NCBI GenBank assembly: GCA_036346225.1 | Contig: JARFIW010001739.1 | Location: 10,395,001 to 10,459,000, forward strand | Origin: Platerodrilus igneus | Lineage: Eukaryota; Arthropoda; Insecta; Coleoptera; Lycidae | Length of the DNA stretch: 64,000 nucleotides | Direction of reading: 5' to 3' | Shown: in pieces, positions 45,890 through 56,750 of the stretch | Layout of the letters: every line of letters starts with the position of its first letter | Numbering within the stretch: the stretch's first letter is position 1 | The notes under the pieces: generated by a model | Database searches by the model: none | Told to the model about the DNA's origin: nothing | Seen by the model: the letters and a program-made list of their open reading frames with translations, nothing else | Position numbers and translations under genes: made by a program

Positions 45890-46225
45890 TGACGGGATCT
45901 AACCTCTGTCTATAGACTTTCAAGGGCTAGACCAAGAGTTCTTCTACACGATGTGGTGAGTGTCAAATTTACGCGTCGAGGTTTCAATATGAAATATAAA
46001 AGAGCGCTGACAGACGAAGAACTCTCCACATTCAACTTTCTTCTTAAGTGCTATGAAACGTCTATTCCTCGTCCACAAACATGACAGCGATCCCGGGGAA
46101 TTCCTCAAAATAAGAAAGATGATATCTTGTCCAAACTAGGACAACTGATGCCGGCAGTTCGACGACAATTTTGGCAACAAATTCCTGTGGAAGACGTTAC
46201 TGATATATGTGTTATGTATGAGTAG
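45890..46225 (+). pseudogene. Short coding-like fragment, unrecognised
   Basis: A frame is open across 45920-46225 apart from one TGA. It contains RPRVLLHDVVSVKFTRRGFN, then ALTDEELSTFNFLLKCYET, PRPQT and a stop, QNKKDDILSKLGQLMPAVRR and QFWQQIPVEDVTDICVMYE before TAG at 46223. Amino-acid composition is protein-like and unlike the surrounding satellite. I do not recognise the family. It could be the last exon of a host gene copy or the end of an unknown transposon ORF. Confidence 0.5.
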
Positions 46226-46750
46226 GTGTTAAGTTATCTAATTATTATTATCAATCATTGAATAAGTTACGTTTAAGTTACATATACCTAAAAATAATGT
46301 TGCTTACTTATTATACGAAAAGCATAATTTCCCTGCACAAACTGGACAAGATCCAAATAGTTTTGTATTTCACAATTAAAATAATAACGACTTTTTTGAA
46401 CCAGTTTTTAATTATTACTAGTCTATTATATACATGTTTCATAACATACACTACTAAATTGCGAAACAAACATCGTTCAGGTAGACACTTTTGTATTATA
46501 ACATATTCACTTACGGTCATTGACCCAATCTTAACCGGCATATTGCTAAAGCACAACACTGTAAGTGTCCTAACACAAAAATTACTACAAAATACGTAAA
46601 ATCTGACACAGTTATCTTGTTTCATTTACTTCGAAATATATGTTACCAAAAACTTTCAAAGAAAAAGTTTAAAACAACAGAGCTAGAGAACTTTGACTTC
46701 TAAAGTTTGACTAGTGGCGCTCACGGTGTTCTAGCTTTGGACGGCAGCAC
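46226..46750. other. No recognisable gene
   Basis: AT-rich spacer; the overlapping open frames at 46258-46625 on both strands have no recognisable motif. Confidence 0.5.
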
Positions 46751-48690
46751 ACATTTCTTTGAAATTACCACGGCCTACATTTTTCACTATTTGTGTACAA
46801 TAGTTCAACCTAGGTCTACCTCTACCTTTATTTTTCCTATCGCTGCTTCTAATATATTCTGCACTATACCCTCATCCTTTAGTATGTGGACTATCATCCT
46901 ATCTTTCCTATTTTTTACGTTTTCCACATATTTCTTGCTTCCCTTATCATTTCTAACACCTCTTTGTTCTTAACTATGTCTGTCCATGATATCTTCATCA
47001 TATGTCTAAAGCACCACACTTTAAAGGCTTCTATTTTGTTCTGTCCGTTTCATCTACTGTCCAAGTTTCACAGCCGTACAGTGCTGTAAGCCACACATAT
47101 GTTTTAAGCAATTTCTTCCTTGTTTCTATGTTTGTTGTTTTGAACGCAGTTGTTGCTTTTTCTTGTTAAATGTAGCACGACCTTGTGTTAATCTTTGTTT
47201 TATATTTTTTGAGCTCTTTCCATCTCGCGTTATTTGATTTCTTAGGCAGCAGAAATTCTTAACCTCTTGTAAGTTCTTGTTTCGTATTTGTATTTTAGAT
47301 TTTGACTTATTTTTCCCTGCTTTACATGCTAGTACTTTAATTGTATTTTTGTTAATTTTCATACCGTATCTCTCTGTTAGAACTGTTTCCATTTCATTAA
47401 GGGCTGATTCTAACTCTCCTTTCCTAGATGCTAATACCGCTATATCATATTCAAATTTAAGCATATCAACCTTTTGTCTCTGCATCATAGATCCAAATTC
47501 TATAATTCCTGCATTTGGCATTTCTGTTTAACCTCTTTCCTAATATCTACTTCTTGTGTATTATCTGTCTATCCTTACAACTCATTCCAATCTTTGTCAG
47601 AATTTGGAATATTTTATTCCATTTTACATTGTCGAACACTTTTTCCAGATCTCCAAACCCTATATACACGCTTTCTCATTTTCTTATTGGTTTCTCCATT
47701 ATCATCCTCAGAGCTAAAGTAGCCTATCGTGCTCCCCGTTTTGCTTGAATCCATATTGATGTTTTCCTAGTACTTCTTTAACCTATTTTTCATCCGTCTT
47801 TGTACAATTCTAGTTAATATTTTAGAAATGTGTGCCCTCTAACTTATTGTTCGAAAATTTTCATATCTATCGGCAGCTCCCTTCTTTGGTATAGTGACTA
47901 TGATGTTACGTTTGAAATCTTTGGGTATCTCGCCTGTTTCATACATATAGCTATATATAGCTAATAAGTTGAAAGAGGCGTTCTGTTACTGCTTCTCCAG
48001 CGGCTTTAAGAATTTCTGCTCACAACTTATCTAAACCTGGCGTCCTGCCATTTTTCATGCCTTTTAGCGCTAATTCAAACTCATCTCTAAGTATAGGATA
48101 TTCCAAGTCATTGTTTTTAATGTCTGATTCCTGATCTAGTGCTGCTTGTTCCTGTCTTGTATATAAATTCTGTATATATTCTTTACATTTATCCGCTTTC
48201 TGTACATTTTCTCTAATGATTTCTCTTTCCACGTCCCTTATATTGTAGCTATACGGTTTTCTATCCATAAAATTCATTCCAATTAGTTTGTATGCTTTGT
48301 TTGTCTTTCGTATTTCTATTTTAGTTTGTACCTTTTTTGCACTTTTCATCAATCCATTGTTCCTTAGCTTTCCTGCATTTGCGAATAATTTTCCATTTTA
48401 TGGTTTTGTATATCTATTTTCCTCCTTCGTCTAGTCTGTTTAGTATTTTCTTCTATTAAATTTGGCATTTCCTTTTGTTATTCATAGTTTCCTATTTTCT
48501 TTTTGTGTATACTCCAGAATATAGAATATTTCTTGTCACCATGTCTAAGTTGGATTTAATGTTATTCTATTCCGTTTCTACTTCCTTAATATCAGAAATT
48601 TTATGTCTTTCAATAATTCATTTGAATTTTTTTCGAATCCTTCGTGGATATCGTTATCTGTTATTTTCTCAAAGTCAAAGTGCCTTTTTT
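46751..48690 (-). mobile_element. RTE-type LINE, copy D
   Basis: The plus-strand text follows copy C almost without gap (CACGGCCTACATTTTTCACT, AACCTAGGTCTACCTCTAC, CATCGAACACTTTTTCC-like segments), without the Jockey-like insertion. It runs from near the C-terminal tail through the RT to the start of the linker and lacks both the extreme 3' end and the endonuclease. It sits between the two halves of the satellite. Confidence 0.85.
47126..48352 (-). pseudogene. RTE reverse transcriptase (copy D), catalytic box lost
   Basis: 48352-48020 reads KSAKKVQTKIEIRKTNKAYK, YIQNLYTRQEQAALD and ILRDEFELALKGMKNGRTPG. 47521-47126 reads QKVDMLKFEYDIAVLASRKG, NEMETVLTERYGMKINKN and a SKNIKQRLTQGRATFNKKKQ stretch. 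The catalytic FADD of copy C is FEYD here (47444-47455), so the metal-binding Asp pair is gone. Frameshifts separate the pieces. Confidence 0.85.
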
Positions 48691-49544
48691 CGTTCTTTTT
48701 TTTCAGATTCAGAGGAAACATTTTCAAAAAATAATAACAGAACAATATTTTGGCTGACAAAGGCAATTTTGAAAATTCTGCCTGTCCATTCTCATCTACA
48801 CATACACAGGGGCACAATACAAAAAGAATTAAAACGAGAAATAATACATAAAAGAAATTAGAAGAGCCGCGTCAAAGGCATCGATCTTTAAAAATGTATC
48901 CAACATGCAAAAAATCACACAAACACCAAAATAAAATATTTTTCAAAATTTAACCTACCCATCCTCATCTACAGACACCCAGAAATACAATATAAAAAGA
49001 ACAACAACAAAGAAATTACACCGCCAGCACCGAAATTATCAGTTTTATAAAGAAAGTTTTCTCCTATACGGCCGCTGTAACTTTGAGTGTTTCTTGTTCT
49101 ATTCCTTTTTGTATCGTATATCTGAGTAAAAAATATAAATGAGTAGGCTCAATTCTTAAAAATACCTCTGTATCAGCCACAAAACTAGTACTAAAAAATT
49201 TAGCATGTAAATTCTAATCCACACACAACCAGAAACTGAATGCAAAAAGAACAAACAAAGAATAGTACATCCATAAAGGTTACAGTGATCGCACGGAAGA
49301 AAATAGTATCCTTCCCTGCGGGTGTTGTAATGTTTTATGCGTTTTTCCTTGTTATAATTGTTTTTGTATCGTATTTTAGTGAAATAAATGACAATGGATG
49401 GGTTCAGTTTTTGAAAATGCTCCCCTAGCAACCACAGTACTATTCCTTACAGGTGAAAGCATTCTTAAGAATAACGATAGGACAATATTTCAGCTACTAA
49501 GGGCAATTTCAAAAACACAACCGTCCAATCATTCTCCAAAAATC

Positions 49545-51182
49545 CGTTCAACATGCTGAAACGGTGGGTTTTGTAGTTTCTACATTTCTCATTCTTCATA
49601 GTAATTTGGAATTATTTCCGTGCTCAGATCTTCATGGTCTGTAATACCTTTAATGTTGGCTAAATTGATTACTTCAATTTGGAGGTGGTTAATAAGAACC
49701 TGTCGAGGAAGCCATTGTTTTTCTTTCAACGAACGCCGCTATTGTCAAGCAGTCTTTTGATGCATCCATCTTCATCTTGTCTTATAGCGGTTTTGGATGT
49801 TTAAATTATATATTTGTGGAGTACATTTTGGTATTATATTGGTTTATACGTTTATTTTTCTACTCACAATATCGCCTTGTGGATATTTCCTGCTTTTACT
49901 TAGATTAGGTGAGCTACGTTTTTCTGTTTTATGTTTTCTGATATTAATTATTTATTTTTCAGAATCTTGTATTGTACGAATATCAAAGTTGCTCTTTGTT
50001 AGCTATTAATTCATTGAAACCCACTTCTGTGGTAAAGTATAACTTCCAAAAATTTCCGCACTAACGTTACTTATTTCAGGGTCCTTAATCTTTGTTATGA
50101 TCTTGGTATTAATCTTGTTTCATGTATAACAGATCCTTATATCAGCCATTGGATGCTCCTTGTGAGACCACTTCAATTCTGTATTAATCATCCGTGTGGA
50201 TTCCCGTTTAAATTCAAGATTAAATATTACTTCATTCGGTGGCTAAGGTACTAAAGAATCGTTGGAAGCGGAAAGCATTGATTTATGATCCAGACTCCAG
50301 GTTGTATACTTAGAAGTTGTTATATTGTTGTATTTGTTATGTGTTGCATTACGCAGGTATTGGCGTAATTATTGTTTACTCTTGATTTAATCTGTGTAAT
50401 TAGCAGTATGCAAGTTACATTATTCTATTGTTATTGGTAAACTATATCAAACTCTTGGTATCGTACCACCAGCTGTTTTTGAGTTTACTCATGTTACAGG
50501 TCAGCACTGGCGCACAGCGATTCACTAGCTAGTGATTGCATCGTCCAAGTATGCTCAATTATGCCGTTTTCTGGTGAGTAATCATTTAGATTAATTAATA
50601 TTTATTGCTAACCTGTAGGTAAAAAACCATTTGTGTGTATTCTTGTAAGGCTTTTCTCCTCTGTGATTTGAAATTTACTTACTAGTAAGAAACATTTTGC
50701 GGCTAGTTCAATGTCAATCTGAACTCGCCAACAGGCGAAAGATACTTTAAATTCATTCCTTTTAGTGGGATATCGGTTTATATTATCCTTTATGTGTATT
50801 ATTAAAATACGTTTATATTTGCATTGCCACTGTGGCGTGTGTTTAATTCCAGATAATGTGTTCGTACTTGTAATTCAGTTATTTTGAAATATAGTTATAT
50901 GATTGTAGTGGCTACCGTTGTTATAGTTATTTTGCTCTTTAGGTGTGATATTATCCGAAACCATTGGGACTTGTGGTTCGTAGTTCTTTCAGCATTTTAA
51001 TCAAGTCTCTGGCGCCTTTTATACTGTATTTACTTGTAGGTCTGTTCGGGCTCTTAACGAACTACTTGCAGGAATCAAGATCCACCCCTGCAGAAAAGTC
51101 TTTATTAGCTGAGATGCAATAAGTCACCGTATGTACCCTTAAGAACCCACCTTTGTAAGCTTTCATCAGAATTACCGTGACA
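49545..51182 (-). mobile_element. Candidate solo LTR inserted in satellite
   Basis: A 1.6-kb non-satellite block interrupts an array unit. Its right edge reads TGTCACGGTAATTC on the minus strand, the same first eight bases as the probable solo LTR at 36690-38460, and an AAGGCGCCAG segment occurs in both about 150-200 bp in. The left edge, near TGCTGAAACGG, is less certain and no matching target duplication was found. No coding potential. Confidence 0.4.
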
Positions 51183-51668
51183 ATACAAAATGCATCCAGA
51201 CGCCAAAATAAATTTTTTTCAAAACAATACAGATACACAACACAAAAAGAATCAAAATAAAAAACACTACACAAAAAAGTTACAGCGTTGCACGGAAGAA
51301 ATGACTCTTATAAAAAGTGTTTTCTTCTTGCGGGCGCTGTAATTTTTGTTTTTCCCTTTTTATTCTAATTCTTTTTTTATCGAATTTCTGGTAAACGGAT
51401 GAAAATGGGTTTGGAAATGCTTCTTGACAGGCACAGTACTACTCTTCACAAGGAAAACTACTGTTAAAAAAAAAATATGTATATATTTTCACTGTCCATT
51501 TTCATTTACACACGCGCAAGCACACGATACAAAAAAATTGGGACAATAAACAATACACAAAAAAAAGTTACAGGGCCGCTACGAAGAAATCGGTTTTCAA
51601 AAATGCTTCCAACATGCAAAATTACACAGAAACACCAAAGTAAAGCATTTTTTTTAAATTTTAGCTAC

Positions 51669-51681
51669 CCATCCTCGTCTA
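51669..51681. repeat. SINE target-site duplication, left
   Basis: CCATCCTCGTCTA here and at 51969-51981; the duplicated sequence is a piece of the satellite monomer. Confidence 0.9.
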
Positions 51682-51968
51682 AGACTACGGATCCCAAGGT
51701 CCTGGGTTCAAATCCCGACACGGCCGACTGCTTGAAAAATGGCAGGTGAGCATTTTTCACAAAAATTACGACCTCGATCGGATGAGAGGTTAAATGGAGG
51801 TCCCGTGTGTGTGTGTTGTCACGCACGTTAAAGATCCCTACCTTGCCTGGAACGGTTAGGTTAGGTTAGGGTTCGGCAAAATTCTAAATTTCCAGGCAAC
51901 AAAAAACTCGCCTCCTGGCCAATGTAGTACCTTCGGGTGGAGCATTAGGAATGTAAATGAACGGTTGT
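51682..51968 (+). mobile_element. tRNA-derived SINE, copy 3
   Basis: Close to the copy at 34622 but starting about 37 bp later, so the A box is lost while the B box (GGTTCAAATCCCGACACGG) remains. The 13-bp duplication CCATCCTCGTCTA flanks it. A TTAGGTTAGGTTAGG run (51867-51881) sits where the 34622 copy has a single GGTAAGGG; this is the common insect telomere unit but only three copies long. The insertion is younger than the satellite unit it interrupts. Confidence 0.9.
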
Positions 51969-52703
51969 CCATCCTCGTCTACATATACCCACAAATACAA
52001 TACCAAAAAAATAACAGCAAAGAACAGTACACAAAAAATTACAGCGCCCGCACGAAAGAACTTTCTTTACGGCTTCTGTAACTTTTTGAGTTTTGTCCTT
52101 TGGTCTATTTCTTTTTGTACCGTATTCTTGGGTAAAGGATAAAAATTGACTAGCTTATGTTTTTAAAATGCCCTCTTAGCAACCATAAAACCAGTCCTCC
52201 ACAAAACAAAACGTTCTCCCAAAATAACATTTTTGCTACCAAGGGCATTTTTGGAAATACAGCCTGTATATTTTTATCTACACGCGCACGGGTGCAGGAT
52301 GCTGAAAGAATTAGAACAATAAACAATACAAAAAAGAAGTTACAGCTCCCTCAAAGAAAAATCCTTTTTCAAAAACGTATCTAACACGCAAAAATACACA
52401 TAGACGCCAAAATAAAGAATTTTTAAAAAATTTAGCCTATCCATTCTTATCTACACACAACCAGAAGCGCAATCCATATAGAATCAAAGTAAGAAAGAGT
52501 ACACAAAAAAGGTGCTGCGTTCAGGGAACAAATCAGTCTTATAAATAATGTTTTTCTCTTGCCGACGCTGTAACTATTTTGTATTTTACTTTCTGCTCTA
52601 ATTCTTTTAGTTTCATATTTCTGGCTAACGGAAGAAAATGGATAGGCTCAATTTTTGAGAGTGCTCAGTTGGTAGGCACAATACTATTCCTTACCCAATA
52701 AGT

Positions 52704-53376
52704 ATGAAAATTAATTTTATTTTAGGACTAAAAAGTAGAATAAAAAACATAAGCCATCCTTCTTTATACCAAAAAAATTTAAATAAATTTTATATTATCC
52801 TAAAAAATAACACTTATCCTGCTCTTCTAATAAAAAGCCTGATATTTAACCACACTACTAAAATAAACTACAAAAATTCTACCGATATTACAACCAGTAC
52901 AATTCCTAATTACAAGGAATTTCCATATTTTGATAAGTTTACTTCTGAACTAGATAATATTTTTAAAAATTTTAATATAAAACTTGCAAAAAAACCCGAT
53001 CTAACAATAAATAACCTTTTTTTCTAAAATTAAAGACAAAACCATGCCTTTAGATCAAAGGAACATCATATATCAAATTAATTGTTCAAATTGTTCCAAT
53101 ATATACATTGGGCAAAGTTCACAAAACCTCAAGGAGCGGTTAACACAACACAAAAGTGACATACGCAGTAAACCAAATGCAACTGCCCTATCAACACACA
53201 TAAATACCACCAACCACAAAATTGATTTTAACAATCCAAAAATTGTACATATAGAAAATAATAAATTAAAATGTGAATTCCTTGAAATGTGCTACATCTA
53301 TCAAAGTTCTAATACACTTAATAAAAAAACCGACATTGGGGATTTTGGTTCTATATATACCTACCTTCTAAATTAA
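52704..53376 (+). pseudogene. Penelope-like element, C-terminal RT linker and GIY-YIG endonuclease
   Basis: The first part (52704-53024) has the linker typical of Penelope-like proteins: FYIILKNNTYPALLI and YKEFPYFDKFTSELDNIFKN. A stop and frameshift near 53025 lead into MPLDQRNIIYQINCSNCSNI, YIGQSSQNLKERLTQHKSDI (YIG and the catalytic Arg), TALSTHINTTNHKIDF and LEMCYIYQ (with the catalytic Glu), ending at 53376. GIY-YIG endonucleases cut target DNA for these retroelements. The RT itself is absent, so the copy is 5'-truncated at the satellite border. The unusually AT-rich codon use contrasts with the BEL/Pao genes. Confidence 0.85.
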
Positions 53377-53465
53377 AAAAAAAATGTATTTGAAAATAGA
53401 AAATTAAGAAATAAATAATTGGGTTATAATATTATTTTGCTTATAACCATACTCAAACGAAAAAC

Positions 53466-54115
53466 AAGTTGAAAATGCAAGGCATTGTCGCAACGAACTT
53501 CCAAATGTAGACTTACTTTAAAACAATTTAAAGAAATTAAAATTATTATGTTGTAATAATTATAAGTATTCAGATAAAATACAAAAATTTATAAACAACA
53601 AAAGAGACATTTTAATATATTTTATTTTATTGAATAAATATTTTAAAAGCTATATATGTGTGTGTGTATGTATGTATGTATGTGTGTTTGTGTGTGTGTG
53701 TGTGTAAATAAGGGGCATCATATTTCGATTCAGTTTTTCAGAGGATTCTAAATATGTATCGCACATTAATTTTGGACCTATTTGAAATTTTTGATAAAAA
53801 TTAATTCCCCGGGGGGGTCGGGTATCCGTGGTCAGATTTTGTGGGGGGTACCATATTTTGACTCAGCTATGTTAGGGGAGTCCAAATATGTATCGCACAT
53901 TAATTTTGGAACTATTTGAAATTTTAATTTTCCCGACGGAATATCGCGGGGGCACGGCGTCCCCGTGGCCCGATTTTAACTGACATCAAAACTTAAGCTC
54001 TGGACACCGAGCTGAATCGATTGATGTATCACACATTGATGTCCGACCATTAGAAAGGCTTCGGACGGACAGACAGACGGACGACAAATCGATTTCATAA
54101 ACGAAAGTTCGTTGA
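53466..54115 (+). repeat. Long inverted repeat, left arm
   Basis: About 650 bp matching 55119-55783 in reverse complement with only scattered differences. It begins AAGTTGAAAATGCAAGGC and includes a GT/GTAT microsatellite, two ~150-bp-spaced copies of TATGTATCGCACATTAATTT, a GC-rich CCCCGGGGGGGTCGGG segment and a GGACGGACAGACAGACGG segment. It lies 90 bp after the Penelope-like endonuclease stop and may be that element's 3' region. Confidence 0.95.
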
Positions 54116-54496
54116 TTATACAAATAACTACACAAATTGATAAAAATATTTTAAAATGTAATATATCCACAGACAATGTTATTATAATTATGCGTTTAAT
54201 TTATACATATAAAGATATCTTTCCCAAATAAAATAATTCTTATAAAAAAACTGTTTACAAAAATTAGATATAAAGACGGTATACATTATAACCAAAAAAA
54301 TATTTTTGCTTCTTTTGTTGATATAATTAGTATTATTTTTGTTTTTATTTTTAAATTTAATTATACCATAATACACTGTGCATTATTATTAATCGTCCAA
54401 CAATTATATCTTATCTCATCTTAGTAAGTATCAGTTATATATAATTTTTAGCTTTTAAGTCAATCCTGTTCTCATAACTAATTCATTTGTATTTAC

Positions 54497-54558
54497 TTTT
54501 AGTACTCTTGATAATGGAAAAATAAATTTCCGAAAGCTTGAGTTCTGTTGACCTAAAA
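54497..54558 (+). ncRNA. Hammerhead-ribozyme-like motif (tentative)
   Basis: TTGATAA (54508-54514) is followed by a 5-bp perfect hairpin GGAAA/TTTCC with a 6-nt loop and then GAAA (54532-54535), the order box 1, stem II, box 2 of a hammerhead. TTTTAG (54497) and CTAAAA (54553) could form stem I, and GC-TTGA-GT a very short stem III before TC. Box 1 differs from CTGATGA at positions 3 and 8, which pair in the folded ribozyme; both changes together would keep a pair (U-A for C-G). Hammerheads are known in Penelope-like elements. Chance is a real alternative. Confidence 0.3.
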
Positions 54559-54606
54559 CCCAAAACTAATTATATACAATTAAGAAATTAAGGTCGTTAC
54601 CGAATT

Positions 54607-54610
<4 letters not shown>

Positions 54611-54666
<56 letters not shown>
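54611..54666. repeat. (TA)n microsatellite
   Basis: About 56 bp of uninterrupted TA in the palindrome spacer. Confidence 0.95.
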
Positions 54667-54670
<4 letters not shown>

Positions 54671-55118
54671 ATTGAAATCTACATGTTGTAAAAACCTTAG
54701 CCCCATATTGCAACCAGCTTGCCATAGACTAGATTTTTGTTAATAGCGTTTGATTCTTTTCGTACATTTGAGCTACGTGAGGGTAAAATTTTTTCCTTAA
54801 ATAAGTGAATCAAAATAGTATTAGCAATTCTTTGTATCGTCATTCCTTATGTTTGTTTATAGTTAGTAAATTTTCTTTGACATCACGAGCAGACACTGAA
54901 GTTTTGTAATATCTAACAATACATTAAATACTTAAAATACGCCCAGGTTTTTCTTAATCAAAAACGTTATTGGTTATACACCTTCACAAAATTTTTACGA
55001 GATATATGATGAGCTTTAGGCGTTAAACGTAACTGCATTTACATCCATGTTGCTGGTTGTTAGACATAAGAAAGAGGCACAACTCAGGGTAATCTGAAGG
55101 CATAGTCTAGTCATAAGC

Positions 55119-55783
55119 TAGTCAACGAACTTCGTTCGTTTATGAAATCGATTTGTCGTCCGTCTGTCTGTCCGTCCGAGGCCTTTCTAATGGTCGGACA
55201 TCAATGTGTGATACATCAATCGATTCAGCTCGGTGTCCTGAGCTTAAGTTTTGATGTCAGTTGAAATCGGGCCACGGGGACGCCGTGCCCCCGCGATATT
55301 CCGTCGGGAAAATTAAAATTTCAAATAGGTCCAAAATTAATGTGCGATACATATTTGGACTCCCCTAACATAGCTGAGTCGAAATATGGTACCCCCCACA
55401 AAATCTGACCACGGATACCCGACCCCCCCGGGGAATTAATTTTTATCAAAATTTCAAATAGGTCCAAAATTAATGTGCGATACATATTTAGAATCCTCTG
55501 AAAAAACTGAATCGAAATATGATGCCCCCTTATTTACACACACACACACAAACACACATACATACATACATACATACATACACACACACACATATATAGC
55601 TTTTAAAATATTTATTCAATAAAATAAAATATATTAAAATGTCTCTTTTGTTGTTTATAAATTTTTGTATTTTATCTGAATACTTATAATTATTACAACA
55701 TAATAATTTTAATTTCTTTAAATTGTTTTAAAGTAAGTCTACATTTGGAAGTTCGTTGCGACAATGCCTTGCATTTTCAACTT
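55119..55783 (-). repeat. Long inverted repeat, right arm
   Basis: Reverse complement of 53466-54115. Differences are mostly single bases, a 4-bp indel near the inner end (CGAACGAAG against CGAAAG) and microsatellite length. Confidence 0.95.
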
Positions 55784-55949
55784 TTTTTTTTATATTTCTG
55801 TTTAATACCATGCAATTAAGTTTACTTTCTCTAAAACAAAGTCAGATTACTTTCATGGTTGTTAAAAAATGAGGTGGTTGGCTGTGTTATGACACTAATG
55901 ATGTAACAAAAGAGTGAGTTCAAATTCTCTTCTATTTAAATAGTGGATT
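55784..55949. other. No recognisable gene
   Basis: Short AT-rich spacer; nothing supported. Confidence 0.5.
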
Positions 55950-56750
55950 AAGTTCGATTGGTGAAATATGAGTTTAGTTTGACTAATGATGTGAGATAGC
56001 AGAAACTTAAATCGAATATCACCCTCCCATGTTAAGCTACCTTCCCCTCGGTCTTTGCGCATCAAAATTGCAACTTTAATGAAAATCCTAAATTCAAAGC
56101 TACCTAATAAATTCTCGCTAAGCTTACCACAACACGCAAATAATCTCTTTACTTCGCGTTTTATCATCAGTTTCAGAAAACCATCGGGCTTGCGATCATA
56201 CAACCCAATTCAGAGACTTAAGCGCTTATGTAATTAAGGATTATTACCTTTTATTATAGGGAATATGATTGTTATACTTAAAATAAGTGTTCCAAGCATT
56301 TCAGCACTTAGTTATCCGTATCAAAGTTTTACACTTTAACACAAAACTTCTCGCACGAAACAAATGCAATCACGAAGCTAAAGCTTTCAGCTAATATTGC
56401 TTAAAGCGCAAACACGTATACGTTGGTGAACGACGAGATACGAAAACACTTTGAAAGCGATGTAAACTTCGTGACCTCACTTAATAAATCGCGAACAGCA
56501 ACTGGAGTTCTAAAGTGCTTGAGGGTTAGCGGTACTCACGCGTTTCGAGTTAGAGCTGAAGATATCAACAGTTGTGACGTTCACGCATGCCAACAAAGTA
56601 ATGGAAATCTAAAGAGGGTAGTATACGTGTACTGTAAGATTTCACCACGAAGTGGATTGCCGTTAAGCACGTAAATGTAACAATCACCTGAACCAATAAT
56701 TGAATTGAAATAAACGGGGTTAGTACACCCTTTGTTCGAAAGCATTAATG
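55950..56750 (+). repeat. Unclassified dispersed repeat, copy 2
   Basis: Counterpart of 28800-29830 in the same orientation. The best conserved islands are GATATCAACAGTTG (56562), CGCATGCCAACAAA (56584) and ATACGTGTACT (56624). The 83-codon open frame at 56423-56674 overlaps these islands, but its counterpart in copy 1 is not open in the same frame, so it is probably not coding. Confidence 0.65.

Larger units (their letters stand above)
48705..52690 (-). repeat. Satellite array, right block (inverted orientation)
   Basis: The same ~155-bp monomers as in 41463-45880, but the single-arm (A) monomer now reads on the minus strand: CTACCCATCCTCATCTACAG at 48955 and TATCCATTCTTATCTACAC at 52437 are complements of the left-block ATGAGGATGGACAGG. 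About five units remain, interrupted by a non-satellite block (about 49545-51182) and a SINE (51682-51968). The right edge, 52400-52690, is nearly identical to the reverse complement of 45500-45790. Confidence 0.8.
54116..55118. other. Spacer of the palindrome
   Basis: About 1.0 kb of AT-rich sequence between the arms, with a (TA)n tract at 54611-54666 and a hammerhead-like motif at 54497-54558. No open frame with a recognisable motif. Confidence 0.7.

Noticed and set aside
46258..46625. Overlapping 113- and 104-codon frames on opposite strands
   Set aside because: AT-rich, no motif, no conservation elsewhere in the window; likely chance.
51867..51881. Telomeric repeat array
   Set aside because: Only three TTAGG units inside a SINE copy.
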